Of a stretch of 64,000 bases of DNA, positions 8,618 through 17,495 are shown in pieces. Position numbers and translations under genes: made by a program. The notes under the pieces are model-generated. The model made no database searches. It was not told where the DNA came from and saw only the letters and a program-made list of their open reading frames with translations. Source of the DNA: Paenibacillus silvestris (GTDB lineage Bacteria; Bacillota; Bacilli; Paenibacillales; NBRC-103111); NCBI RefSeq assembly GCF_009882985.1, contig NZ_WTUZ01000038.1, positions 62,001-126,000 of the forward strand. Direction: 5' to 3'. Numbering within the stretch: the first letter of the stretch is position 1; every line of letters starts with the position of its first letter.

Positions 8618-9961
8618 TTAGCGCTTCACGGCGTCTGAAGCTTTCTGCACGTCGGCCATCGCTTGCTCAGGCGTCACTGCTCCGGTCGCCACCTTTTGTA
8701 AATTAGCAAAAAGCGCTTGTTCAATAGAAGCATTATCCAGGAAGCGGATGCCGCCTACATTATTCGTAAGTGTATTCAGAACCACATCAACGGATTGCTT
8801 CTCAATGTCGGTTTTGAGCGCGGATTTGTCCATGGACAGCCCCTCTTTCACAGGAAGGAATTGCAGTGCTTTGCTCAAAATCGTCTGATATTCGCCAGTA
8901 GCCATGAATTCTACGAATCTCCAGGCTGCCTCTTTATGCTTGGAATCTTTGCTAATGCCGAGGGGAACATCGCCGTTGATAAGGACACTCGTTTTGCCGC
9001 CAGCAATTGTTGGCATCGGTACTAATCCGAAGGTGCGGTCGCCAATTTTCAAACCATCCTTATTCGCTACGTCAGTCATGATCCATGCCCCAACGAGAAT
9101 CATTGGAAGTTGTCTCTTCTGCTCATACATATCGCGAAGATCCGGGTCGAATTTGGTTGTCAGGTTGCCGTCTTGGAAGAGTTTATCGGTATAAAATTGT
9201 TTGAACGCATTCGTCGCTTGAAGGAACACCGGATCGGTAAATTTCACTTTTCCCGCATCTGCTTCATACAATTTGCCCGGTGCAATCTGGTTGACCAGTG
9301 TGTAGAAAACATCCGTTACCGTTGCGCTTTTACCGCCGGCGAAGCCCAAACGAGGCACGATGCCCGGCAATTTGGCCTCTTCAAACTTTTTCACGACTTG
9401 TTTCAACTCGTCATACGTCTTAGGTGGCTCTGCGCCTACTTTCTTGAACAGGTCCACATCATAGGAAAGGAACGGCGTCACCGCAACTCCTGTTGGTATC
9501 GTCTTATAATCGTTTTTCTTGGAAGATTCCATTGGCGTAGATTTGAATAGCTTTTGCCAATCCTTGCCTAACGATTTCTCGGCCAAAGGCGCTAATGGTT
9601 CGAGAATAGGCGAATAGTTCTTGATCATGGGCCCGTTGGAGAATGCCATAACATCTGGAACCTCGCCGCCTTGAATGGCGACTTGGATTTTCTTGTCATA
9701 GTCCGCCGATGGTGTGCGCACATAATTCACTTTAATTTTGGGATATTTCTCATTAAAAGCTTTGATTAAAGGTTGCCAGACATTATCTTCGGGTGACCAG
9801 GACCAGAATGAAATTTCACCTGTGACCTCTTCGGGCTTTTGCGTGGCGGCCGCTTTTGTATCGCTAGATGGGGTTGCCGTAGTGCTTTGAGTCTGAGCGG
9901 AGCATGCGGAAAGCAGAAGCAGGCCTATCAGCAAATAACTCGCGAGTCTCATTCTTTTCAT
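8618..9961 (-). CDS. Lipoprotein sugar-binding protein of ABC importer
   Basis: A 447-residue family 1 extracellular solute-binding protein. A lipoprotein signal (LLLLSAC, lipidated Cys at residue 20) anchors it to the outer face of the membrane. The mature part has the two-lobe pattern, including EITFWSW-like GEISFWSWSPEDNVWQPLIKAFNEKYP. First gene of the six-gene operon, 21 bases ahead of the fucosidase gene. GGGAG lies ten bases before the ATG. Ligand inferred to be a fucose-containing oligosaccharide from context only. Confidence 0.92.
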   Translation of the reverse strand: MKRMRLASYLLIGLLLLSACSAQTQSTTATPSSDTKAAATQKPEEVTGEISFWSWSPEDNVWQPLIKAFNEKYPKIKVNYVRTPSADYDKKIQVAIQGGEVPDVMAFSNGPMIKNYSPILEPLAPLAEKSLGKDWQKLFKSTPMESSKKNDYKTIPTGVAVTPFLSYDVDLFKKVGAEPPKTYDELKQVVKKFEEAKLPGIVPRLGFAGGKSATVTDVFYTLVNQIAPGKLYEADAGKVKFTDPVFLQATNAFKQFYTDKLFQDGNLTTKFDPDLRDMYEQKRQLPMILVGAWIMTDVANKDGLKIGDRTFGLVPMPTIAGGKTSVLINGDVPLGISKDSKHKEAAWRFVEFMATGEYQTILSKALQFLPVKEGLSMDKSALKTDIEKQSVDVVLNTLTNNVGGIRFLDNASIEQALFANLQKVATGAVTPEQAMADVQKASDAVKR

Positions 9962-9988
9962 AAACAGAACACTCCCTTTTCAACTTAT

Positions 9989-10009
9989 TTAGTATAAACG
10001 TAATACCAA
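9989..10009. promoter_or_regulatory. Candidate ROK operator 1
   Basis: Arm TTAGTATA, five bases (AACGT), then AATACCAA. This matches the better palindrome at 10161-10181 in both half-sites with two changes in the right arm. It lies 28 bases ahead of the binding-protein start, between its promoter region and the gene, so binding would block the operon. Confidence 0.6.
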
Positions 10010-10134
10010 GTAAAATACTAGGCTTAGTTGATATTAATTTAAAGTCTATTCGTTAATAAGTCAAGAATGAGTTTTGAGCTCTTGCAAAAATTAATTTTTC
10101 CCCTTATTTAGCCCATACGCCACCACTATAATAT

Positions 10135-10148
10135 ATAAAGCGCTTTCA
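10135..10148. promoter_or_regulatory. Candidate cre box (CcpA)
   Basis: ATAAAGCGCTTTCA matches the catabolite-responsive element TGAAAGCGCTTTCA at 12 or 13 of 14 positions. It lies between the divergent operon and repressor genes and would add glucose repression to the fucosidase locus. Confidence 0.55.
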
Positions 10149-10160
10149 ATATCTTGGTAT

Positions 10161-10181
10161 TTAGTATATACGTTATACTAA
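10161..10181. promoter_or_regulatory. Candidate ROK operator 2 (perfect palindrome)
   Basis: Perfect 8-base arms TTAGTATA and TATACTAA around TACGT. It is the best of three copies of the same motif in this 323-bp intergenic region, in line with binding by the adjacent ROK repressor. Confidence 0.7.
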
Positions 10182-10220
10182 TTAAAAGCACGGTATTTTT
10201 TGCATACCGTCATATTTTTT

Positions 10221-10249
10221 TTGACACCGTTCATTATTTTGTATATCAT
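10221..10249 (+). promoter_or_regulatory. Promoter of the ROK repressor gene
   Basis: TTGACA (10221-10226), 17 bases, TATCAT (10244-10249): a near-consensus sigma-A promoter 36 bases ahead of the GTG start. Confidence 0.75.
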
Positions 10250-10258
10250 TCATACTAA
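10238..10258. promoter_or_regulatory. Candidate ROK operator 3, overlapping the repressor -10
   Basis: TTTGTATA, five bases, CATACTAA: third copy of the motif, covering the -10 box of the repressor promoter, which predicts autorepression. Confidence 0.6.
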
Positions 10259-10284
10259 ATAACTACCCTGCAGGAAGTAAGGTT

Positions 10285-11484
10285 GTGAGCCCTATGCATT
10301 CGAACGGACCTATCGGAAATTATGATCTTGTTAAAAAAATAAATATGGAACACGCCATCTCTACAATTTTGAAATATCGCCCCTTATCTCGTGCCAAAAT
10401 TGCCTCTCTTACAGGCCTCAACAAGATGACCGTTTCAAGCTGCGTCGATCTCTTCGTACAGAAAGGTTTTGTCGTAGAACTCGGCACAACGGGAACCTCC
10501 AGAGGACGCCCGCCTACGCTGGTCGATCTGAATGAGAAAGCAGGCATCTGTGTTGGGATTGATGTTGAGATCAACCAGTTCACCGTGCTCGTCACGGATC
10601 TGCTCGGGAAAAAGCTGGACAGCATGATTATTCCGCTTCAAAGCAAAGATCCCTTCTTTTTCGTGGATGCGATTTCGGGAATTTTGAGAAAGTTAGAAAA
10701 GGATCATGCGCAACGTCAGTTAGGCATTGTAGGTGTTGGAATTGTCATTCCGGGCTACTACAATATCCGGACTGATGTCGTAGATTACAGCGCCAACCTG
10801 CAGGAATGGAACGATTTCCCTCTGCGAAGCGAGCTTGCCAAACGAGTCCCTGGGCTTACCGTTCATGTCAATCCTGCTTCTTATGCGGGCGCAATGGGGG
10901 AAGTTCATTTTGGAGGGGCCAAAGCAGCGGATCATTTAGTCTATGTAACAAGCTCTTGGGGCTTGTCCGTTGGCGTCTACAGCAAGGGAGAATTGTTCAC
11001 CGGTACGACAGGTACTGCGGGGAGACTAGGACATTCCACCATTCATATGAACGGCAAGAAATGCACCTGCGGCAGCAGAGGCTGTTGGGAGATGTATGCT
11101 TCCATCAAAGCGCTTTACGAGTTATTGGAAACAACACCTCAGGAGATGACAATTGCAGACATTGTAGCAGGTATTGAGCGTGGTGATTCTAGAATCACTA
11201 GTAGCGTGCACGAGCTTGGTCATTATCAAGGTATCGGCCTAGCCAACGTGATCAATGCGTACAACCCAAGGGTGATCTGTATTGGAGGGCTTCTTGCGCT
11301 GCTTGGCCCTACGCTGATTAATTCGATCTGGAACACGCTGCGCGAAATGATTCCTGCGCGGTTTCTGCTGGGTCTGGAGATCTATTGTTCTGATTTAGGC
11401 GAGCTCGGCGTTGCCCATGGAGGCGTTTCGATGGTGTTGAGGCAGCTTTCTACGACGATCATCGAGAATTCTTTGATGGGGTGA
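10285..11484 (+). CDS. ROK-family transcriptional repressor (NagC/XylR type)
   Basis: N-terminal winged helix (about residues 20-70, with SRAKIASLTGLNKMTVSSCVD) fused to a ROK sugar-binding domain that has the zinc motif C260-T-C-G-S-R-G-C267. Sugar-kinase residues are lost: the ENDA motif reads NPAS and the GELGH motif reads GRLGH (R247), so it should bind a sugar without phosphorylating it. Divergent from the fucosidase/sulfatase operon and separated from it by three matching operators, it most likely represses both itself and that operon until a sugar from the glycan binds. The GTG at 10285 is used with GGAAG upstream; an ATG three codons in is the alternative. Confidence 0.9.
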   Translation: MSPMHSNGPIGNYDLVKKINMEHAISTILKYRPLSRAKIASLTGLNKMTVSSCVDLFVQKGFVVELGTTGTSRGRPPTLVDLNEKAGICVGIDVEINQFTVLVTDLLGKKLDSMIIPLQSKDPFFFVDAISGILRKLEKDHAQRQLGIVGVGIVIPGYYNIRTDVVDYSANLQEWNDFPLRSELAKRVPGLTVHVNPASYAGAMGEVHFGGAKAADHLVYVTSSWGLSVGVYSKGELFTGTTGTAGRLGHSTIHMNGKKCTCGSRGCWEMYASIKALYELLETTPQEMTIADIVAGIERGDSRITSSVHELGHYQGIGLANVINAYNPRVICIGGLLALLGPTLINSIWNTLREMIPARFLLGLEIYCSDLGELGVAHGGVSMVLRQLSTTIIENSLMG

Positions 11485-11499
11485 CTTTTCAGGCGTCGC

Positions 11500-11705
11500 A
11501 GCCGAAATAGCCGGAAAATCTACCGTTATTCTCCACCTGCTCAGTGGCAGGGAAGGGAATAGCGGTAGAAAATCCAGCTAATTCGCAGGTATCTGGCCAG
11601 GATTTGCTCAATTCAGCGAATGTAACCGTAGAAATTCCAGTTAATTGGGTAGAAGTAGAATAATTGCAGTAATTAGCAGGAGAAATCGGCGTTAGTTATA
11701 ACTCC
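11500..11705. repeat. Degenerate intergenic repeat, family C (GGAGAAATTCCAGTTAAT type)
   Basis: Several GTAGAAATTCCAG and AGGAGAAATCGGCGTTA motifs in a fixed order, including TGCTCAGTGGCAGG and TCTGGCCAGGATTTGC. The same order of motifs occurs at 41,940-42,160. It fills the gap between convergent genes, and no terminator hairpin with a T-run was seen for either of them. Confidence 0.65.
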
Positions 11706-11710
11706 AAGCA

Positions 11711-12793
11711 CTACACCCGCTCCACTCTCACAGGAACACCTCGCTGGATGGAAGCGCGAATCGCTTCTAATGTCGCTATCGTCGTGAAACCGTCAGCAGC
11801 ATCTGGCTGCGCTGATGTGCCTTCCGTAAGACAACGAGCAAAGTGCTCCGTGTAATTCACGAATTCACCGGCATGATGGTTGACCCCTTCAAACTGAAAG
11901 TAGTGGTACGTATCCTCGAAATAAGACGCCACATGCTCATGCTCGCCCTTGTATTTCACGACCGCCTCCAGCTGTGGATATTTCGCGATAAACGTTCCTA
12001 ATGTTCCGTATGCTGCAACTTCGATCCATGGCCGGCACTGATGCGGCTGCTCTAACCCGTATAAACCAAGCACTCGGCCAATGCGGCCGCTGGTAAATTT
12101 GAGATTGATGATGAACGTATCATTTCCCTGGAAATCTGCCTGCTCAGCGATCAGCGAACGGCTAGCATACGCGGATACTTCCTCCACCTCTCCCATGTAC
12201 CATTTGATCAGGTCAATAGGGTGCGAGTAGCAGGCAAAAAGAAGATCGAAACCACCCTCCATCGCCCAAGGCCTATTACCATAAAACCAACGCATATCAT
12301 GCACATAATGAGTTTCCATGAACGAAATCGGACCCAATCGCCCAGCTTCAAAAGCTTTGCGCTGTTCCTGCATCGGTCCGAAGAAACGCGAACTTTGGCC
12401 AACCATCAGCTTGGTGTGAGGATAGGCTGCCGTTAGCTGCATAACCTGCCTGGCCTCCGCCAAAGAATTGACCAACGGTTTTGTACAGATGACGTGCTTC
12501 CCTGCGCGAAAACAAGCTTCGATATGCGCCAAATGAAGCTGATCTGGTGTATAAATGGCCACGATATCGATATCTTCCCGTGAGAACATCTGTAACACAT
12601 CGCCATAACCATACAGGATTTCATAATCCGTTTGAACTTTTCGGACTAGAGTCTCGTTCACATCACAGATAGCAATTACCTTTAGCTCCGGATGACCATG
12701 AAGCCCTTTGATCAATCCTTTCCCTTCCCCTAGTCCAATGACGCCTAGCCCGTAAGTTTTTCCAATGTGCGTAAAACGTCCATGCCCCTCCAT
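11711..12793 (-). CDS. Gfo/Idh/MocA-family NAD(P)-dependent oxidoreductase
   Basis: About 360 residues with a Rossmann nucleotide-binding start (YGLGVIGLGEGKG, residues 14-26) and the family's second motif as ICTKP in place of the usual CEKP. The ATG at 12791-12793 is chosen because GGAGGG precedes it and the upstream gene stops at 12801, although the open frame runs further back. Last gene of the LacI-headed operon, 7 bases after the GH2 gene, so it probably oxidises or rearranges a monosaccharide released by the glycosidases. Substrate unknown. Confidence 0.85.
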   Translation of the reverse strand: MEGHGRFTHIGKTYGLGVIGLGEGKGLIKGLHGHPELKVIAICDVNETLVRKVQTDYEILYGYGDVLQMFSREDIDIVAIYTPDQLHLAHIEACFRAGKHVICTKPLVNSLAEARQVMQLTAAYPHTKLMVGQSSRFFGPMQEQRKAFEAGRLGPISFMETHYVHDMRWFYGNRPWAMEGGFDLLFACYSHPIDLIKWYMGEVEEVSAYASRSLIAEQADFQGNDTFIINLKFTSGRIGRVLGLYGLEQPHQCRPWIEVAAYGTLGTFIAKYPQLEAVVKYKGEHEHVASYFEDTYHYFQFEGVNHHAGEFVNYTEHFARCLTEGTSAQPDAADGFTTIATLEAIRASIQRGVPVRVERV

Positions 12794-12800
12794 CGTAGCC

Positions 12801-15572
12801 CTATCCCTCCAATAAATACTTGATCGTCGTGTCAAGCAAATAACGCGCCCCCGTATTGTTGACAATGCCTTGAGGCTGCGCGCCTAGCCCGCCTTCGAAA
12901 CGAAGGGTAGTCGCTATCAATGTTCCTTGCCCCTGGGCTGATTCGAACATATATCCGGCGCGTTCAAACAATCTAGCGTCCAGCCGCTCCATCAGTGGTT
13001 GATGTGCAGGCAGGGAAGCATAATCAAACACGGTGTCTGTCGCCAAACCGAACATCGACAGTGAGGTATGCCCTTCGTGTGGATAACGATTCATCACCGG
13101 ATGGTCATGGAACAATTGCAGCGATTCTCTTGAAAACGACAGCTGTTTCAAGGCGAAAGGACCGTATTGACTCCTCTGTACGAAGAGTACCTTGCCGCCT
13201 TGCTCCATGAACGATTCATGCTCAGGGAGCAGCTGCGAAGTGATAACCACTCGCGTGTTGTCTTGTAGGCCGGTTTGGGTACGAATCCCGGGATATATCG
13301 TGCTCAGCCCTGCGAAAACATGGAAGGGATCGTCGAGCACCAGCATCGATTGCTCCTCCAGCGTCAGCGCAGGCTTCGGATATACCCACAATGTCCACGC
13401 GTTGCAGACAGGAGCTTCATCCGAAGTTGACGCCATCGTTAACGTTGCACGGAGCGTAACCGCAGATGGCGTCTCAACTTCCGGTGCAGCGATCTCCAGC
13501 ACACCGATCTCTCTAACTTCCCCGGTGTGTACAACGACGGAGGAAAGCACGCCTTCGCCAAGCACGTTTCCATCGGCTTCAGCAACCATTTTCCACGTGA
13601 GCAAACCGTCCTCTAGAGGACTACTCCCGTAATGGGAGATGATCAAATGCGGCCGTATGAACGTGCCAGCCGTATAATTGAACGGATCCCAGCGGACAAG
13701 TCTGTCCCCTCCACCGATCCAGCTGCGGCGATTATCCCAGGTCAGGGTCATAACTGTGGCATCATTCATCATCCGGAATTTTTCTGGAAGCTGCTTCGGC
13801 TGCCCTTTATCGTCGAAAACAGCGCTGGTAGCGATCGGATTGTCTTTGATCGAGGTGATGACATATCCGCTAATTTTGGCATATGTACGCACAAACTCAA
13901 GTACTGCTTTGCGGTACACGAAAGCGCTTCTGTTCGCATTATTCCACAGCTGCGCATGGCTAAAAGGCAAATTAAGCTTCGCAAGCTTCTCTGCTTGCCG
14001 GCTGTACTGCCAACGCTCTTCTTTGGCAACGGGGTTGACAGCCTCATCATATTGAAGCCACCATGGCAGCTCGCCGCCGTGATCCGCTAACGTTGTGTCT
14101 AGATTGCGGAACTCGTCATAATCGCAAAATTCCCCGAAAACCCATGGCTTGTCTTCTCGCCATGACCCTGCAAATTGACTTAGCAGATCCGGAAAGAAAT
14201 GAAAATCTGTATAGAAATGATAGTCATAGAAATCTGCATATTCTTTCAAAAGCCCGCCATAGCACTCGCCGGAGCCGCTGTTATCACGGATGATGGCTTG
14301 ATCCGTGAGGCTTTTCGCCATGGCATAAAGCTCTTGCAGAAAGGTTGAATCCGCGGATTGATCCAATTCACAGCCGAGTGTCCAGATGCTGAGCGATGGA
14401 TGATTGCGCACTTCACGAAGAATGGATTCAAACTGAGCGAACGTACGTTCTTTGAACTCCGGCGTTACCTCAGGTAACCACATCGGCATTTCCTGCCACA
14501 ACAGTACCCCCATCTCATCAGCCAATTCATAATAGTCCTTCACAGGTACATACAGACAGTGTTTAACAAGGTTAAACCCGCTCTCCTTGACACGCTTCAG
14601 TTCTTCGCGAATCTCATCTCTGCTTGGTATCGGCGCAATGGTATCGGCATACCAGCCCCAGTGGAGCACGCCTCTCAAGTAGATCGGCTTTCCGTTCAAG
14701 AGAAATTGATCCCTGTAAATTTCCAGCTCTTTCATACCGAATCGACAATCATGGCTGCTTATTTCGCAGGTATCCCCTAGAACAGCCACATGCAGCTGGT
14801 AGAGTGTCGGTGACTCTGGGCTCCATAAGGAGATCGCGTCTTCAAACATCAACCATAGCTTATCCTCCACCCGCTCCACAGCGGATGGAATCTTAACCGT
14901 TTGTTCTTTGCGGCTTACGACTTTGCCGTGTTTATCTTTGATTTCGGCCGCTACGGTAACGGAGCACTCGGTGTCACTAGGTACTGTCAGTAGAGTAAAT
15001 TCCACCTCGACTGCTTGATGAAGAACGCGAGGTTTCGCGAAAACATCTCGTATCACTACGTCAGGAACAAGCTGCAAGTGCACCGGTTTCCAGATCCCGC
15101 CGAAAATAACGCCAACATCAGGTAAAAACCCTGCGAGGCTCGCCCGCAGGGGGAACCTCACACCCTGTTTGTATACCATAATCAACAGCTCATTCTCTGC
15201 TCCGAAGGCGAGCAGTCCCTCCACCCGAGCCTGGAATCCGCTCCAGCCTCCTTCATGCTTGCATGCTAATCCACCATTTACATAGATTTCGCAATAGTAG
15301 TTCACACCGCCAAAATCCAATGCCACTCGTCGGCCCATCCACTCTGATGGCACATCAAAGGATCTTCGGTACCACACAGGACCGTCCGCCTGTTTGTTAG
15401 CCTCTATCTGCTCCCAGCAGCCCGGGACAATTATGTCCCGCCACTGCGTATGAGCATTCAAGTCTTCCCTGAACGCATGTGCAAAATCGATGCTGGCTTC
15501 CCATTTACCGTTTAAACTGATACGGTCAACTGATTTTGGCATATTCATTTTCATATCCGTCATGTGTGTCAC
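12801..15572 (-). CDS. Glycoside hydrolase family 2 protein (beta-galactosidase/glucuronidase superfamily)
   Basis: A 923-residue protein: sugar-binding jelly-roll domain (about 15-170), immunoglobulin-like domain (170-285), TIM barrel (290-590) and a long C-terminal part. E402 in WTLGCELD fits the acid/base and E481 in WVFGEFCD the nucleophile. The acid/base is normally preceded by Asn; here it is Cys401, so this is a divergent subgroup whose sugar specificity is unclear. No signal peptide, so it acts on imported oligosaccharides. The GTG at 15570-15572 follows AAGGATCGG; ATGs at codons 4, 7, 9 and 11 are alternatives. It lies between GH127 and the oxidoreductase in the same operon. Confidence 0.85.
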   Translation of the reverse strand: MTHMTDMKMNMPKSVDRISLNGKWEASIDFAHAFREDLNAHTQWRDIIVPGCWEQIEANKQADGPVWYRRSFDVPSEWMGRRVALDFGGVNYYCEIYVNGGLACKHEGGWSGFQARVEGLLAFGAENELLIMVYKQGVRFPLRASLAGFLPDVGVIFGGIWKPVHLQLVPDVVIRDVFAKPRVLHQAVEVEFTLLTVPSDTECSVTVAAEIKDKHGKVVSRKEQTVKIPSAVERVEDKLWLMFEDAISLWSPESPTLYQLHVAVLGDTCEISSHDCRFGMKELEIYRDQFLLNGKPIYLRGVLHWGWYADTIAPIPSRDEIREELKRVKESGFNLVKHCLYVPVKDYYELADEMGVLLWQEMPMWLPEVTPEFKERTFAQFESILREVRNHPSLSIWTLGCELDQSADSTFLQELYAMAKSLTDQAIIRDNSGSGECYGGLLKEYADFYDYHFYTDFHFFPDLLSQFAGSWREDKPWVFGEFCDYDEFRNLDTTLADHGGELPWWLQYDEAVNPVAKEERWQYSRQAEKLAKLNLPFSHAQLWNNANRSAFVYRKAVLEFVRTYAKISGYVITSIKDNPIATSAVFDDKGQPKQLPEKFRMMNDATVMTLTWDNRRSWIGGGDRLVRWDPFNYTAGTFIRPHLIISHYGSSPLEDGLLTWKMVAEADGNVLGEGVLSSVVVHTGEVREIGVLEIAAPEVETPSAVTLRATLTMASTSDEAPVCNAWTLWVYPKPALTLEEQSMLVLDDPFHVFAGLSTIYPGIRTQTGLQDNTRVVITSQLLPEHESFMEQGGKVLFVQRSQYGPFALKQLSFSRESLQLFHDHPVMNRYPHEGHTSLSMFGLATDTVFDYASLPAHQPLMERLDARLFERAGYMFESAQGQGTLIATTLRFEGGLGAQPQGIVNNTGARYLLDTTIKYLLEG

Positions 15573-15593
15573 CCGATCCTTCAGAAACTAAAT

Positions 15594-17459
15594 TTACTGA
15601 ATCTCGTACAGCGCCGCCTCGACTTTAGCCTCTGGCAGCCATACACGCATTTTCCCTGAATCACGGTTATCCCACGTATAGTACGGAATCGCTTGGAACG
15701 TGTCGGTCGGACTGCCCCCCACAGCGTATAAGGTGACAACACCTTCGAGCAAATTCGGCTCGAACACCGCTTGGAAGCGTGTATGTGGCGACACAATCGT
15801 CTGCTCATAAGCCGCCGCATTATCCATTTCTTCGATGCAATAGACGATCGGACCGCGCTGTAGAGCAACCTTGCCCGTGTTTTCAATCACTAGTGGGTGC
15901 GCATACACCTTCTGAACCGGCATCTCGAGAACAAGCTCGATCTCCATGCCAGCCTTCCATGCCCGGCATAACTTTACGTACCCATTATGCATGCTTGGAT
16001 GAGTCTGCGCTTCGCCGTCCACCTTCAGTGTGAAGTTTTTGCACCAGCTTGGAATTCGCAACAGCAAATCATAAGGCGTTTCACCGCTTTCTTCTACTCG
16101 AATCGTCACAGTTCCGTCCCATGGGAAATTCGTTTCTTGCTTCAACGTAACCCCTTCATTACCAACTTGCAAAGACCCTATCCCAGCAATATATTGATTG
16201 ATCACAATTTGTCTTTCATTGACGGCATACACATAATTGCCGATTGACGGGATAAATCTTGCAATTTGTGTCGGGCAGCAAGAGCAGTTGTACCATTCCA
16301 CGCGGTGATGGCTGCCGTCCGTCTCGAGCGGATTCACATAGAAAAACTTATCGCCAGACAAGGAAACACCTGCTAATGCGCCATTATACATTTCGCGCTC
16401 AACGATGTCGGCGTATTTACTATCTCCATGCAGCAGGTTCATCCGATGGTTCCATAAGATCATCGCCACAGAAGCACAGGTTTCACAATATGCGCTTTGA
16501 TTCGGCAAATCGTAATCCGACGTAAAGCCCTCATTGTCCTTGGAAGGACCAATACCGCCAGTGATGTACATATTTTTGTTCACAACATTGTCCCAGAGTC
16601 GATCCAGCGCGCCCAAGTAACCTTCATCCCCAGTCAAAGCTGCCACATCAGTCATCCCTGCATACATGTAGACGGCACGCACCGCATGTCCTGTCACTGT
16701 TGACATTTCACGCACCGGGAGGTGATCCTGTGAATACGCAGCGCCCCAATCTGCCCGATCCCAGCTATAGCCGACACCATGCCCATGTCCTCTTTCTTCC
16801 AGAAACCAATAAGCAAGCTTCCAATACCGCTCTTCTTTGGTTTCCAGATATAACTTCACAAGTGCCAGCTCGATTTCCTGATGTCCAGAAACCCAGTGAC
16901 GTTTATTCGGTCCGAACAAAGCATCGATATGATCAGCCAACTTTATGGCAGCATCCAGCAGCTTGCGCTTTCCTGTTGCTTGATAATAAGCAATCGCCGC
17001 TTCAATTAGGTGTCCTGCACAGTACTCCTCATGCTTGTTCATATCCGTCCATTTCTTGTCGGGTTCAGCCAGCGTGAAATAGGTTTGGAGGTATCCATCC
17101 TCCTCTTGAGCTGCGGCAATGAAATCAATTACCTTGTCGGCTTCTGCCTCCAGCTCGGCATCCGGCTCGTTCATAAGGGAATAAGCGATCCCTTCAAGAA
17201 CTTTGTATACATCTGAATCATTATAAAAAATCCCCTCAAATTCACCGTCCATCAAACCTGCGGCTTTGGCGAAATTCGAAATTCTTCCTGTTTGTTCACA
17301 CTGGGTCAGACAAGCTTTCAAGGTCGTTTTTTGCAAAGCTTTCATCCTGGCAGACCAAAATTTATCCTCTATGAAAACCTGCGTAAATGGTACCTGAGCC
17401 AATTGCTGAAATGGCAGCTTATGCGTGGAAAGTGAATTATTTTGCACCATGCTATTCAT
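15594..17459 (-). CDS. GH127-type beta-L-arabinofuranosidase
   Basis: A 621-residue cytoplasmic hydrolase of the former DUF1680 family, which releases beta-L-arabinofuranose by a cysteine nucleophile held by zinc. The zinc ligands and nucleophile are all visible: E326 and C328 in YCETCAS and C394-C395 in NCSCCPTQIAR, the pattern of the characterised enzymes. An alpha/alpha barrel forms the N-terminal two thirds, followed by beta-sandwich domains. No signal peptide. It follows the permease gene by 36 bases with GAGAGG before the ATG. This is the clearest clue that the operon handles an arabinose-bearing plant glycan, although related families (GH142/GH146-like) act on other arabinans. Confidence 0.87.
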   Translation of the reverse strand: MNSMVQNNSLSTHKLPFQQLAQVPFTQVFIEDKFWSARMKALQKTTLKACLTQCEQTGRISNFAKAAGLMDGEFEGIFYNDSDVYKVLEGIAYSLMNEPDAELEAEADKVIDFIAAAQEEDGYLQTYFTLAEPDKKWTDMNKHEEYCAGHLIEAAIAYYQATGKRKLLDAAIKLADHIDALFGPNKRHWVSGHQEIELALVKLYLETKEERYWKLAYWFLEERGHGHGVGYSWDRADWGAAYSQDHLPVREMSTVTGHAVRAVYMYAGMTDVAALTGDEGYLGALDRLWDNVVNKNMYITGGIGPSKDNEGFTSDYDLPNQSAYCETCASVAMILWNHRMNLLHGDSKYADIVEREMYNGALAGVSLSGDKFFYVNPLETDGSHHRVEWYNCSCCPTQIARFIPSIGNYVYAVNERQIVINQYIAGIGSLQVGNEGVTLKQETNFPWDGTVTIRVEESGETPYDLLLRIPSWCKNFTLKVDGEAQTHPSMHNGYVKLCRAWKAGMEIELVLEMPVQKVYAHPLVIENTGKVALQRGPIVYCIEEMDNAAAYEQTIVSPHTRFQAVFEPNLLEGVVTLYAVGGSPTDTFQAIPYYTWDNRDSGKMRVWLPEAKVEAALYEIQ

Positions 17460-17495
17460 CCTATCCGACCTCTCTCTGGGTTAATGGTGTATGCT

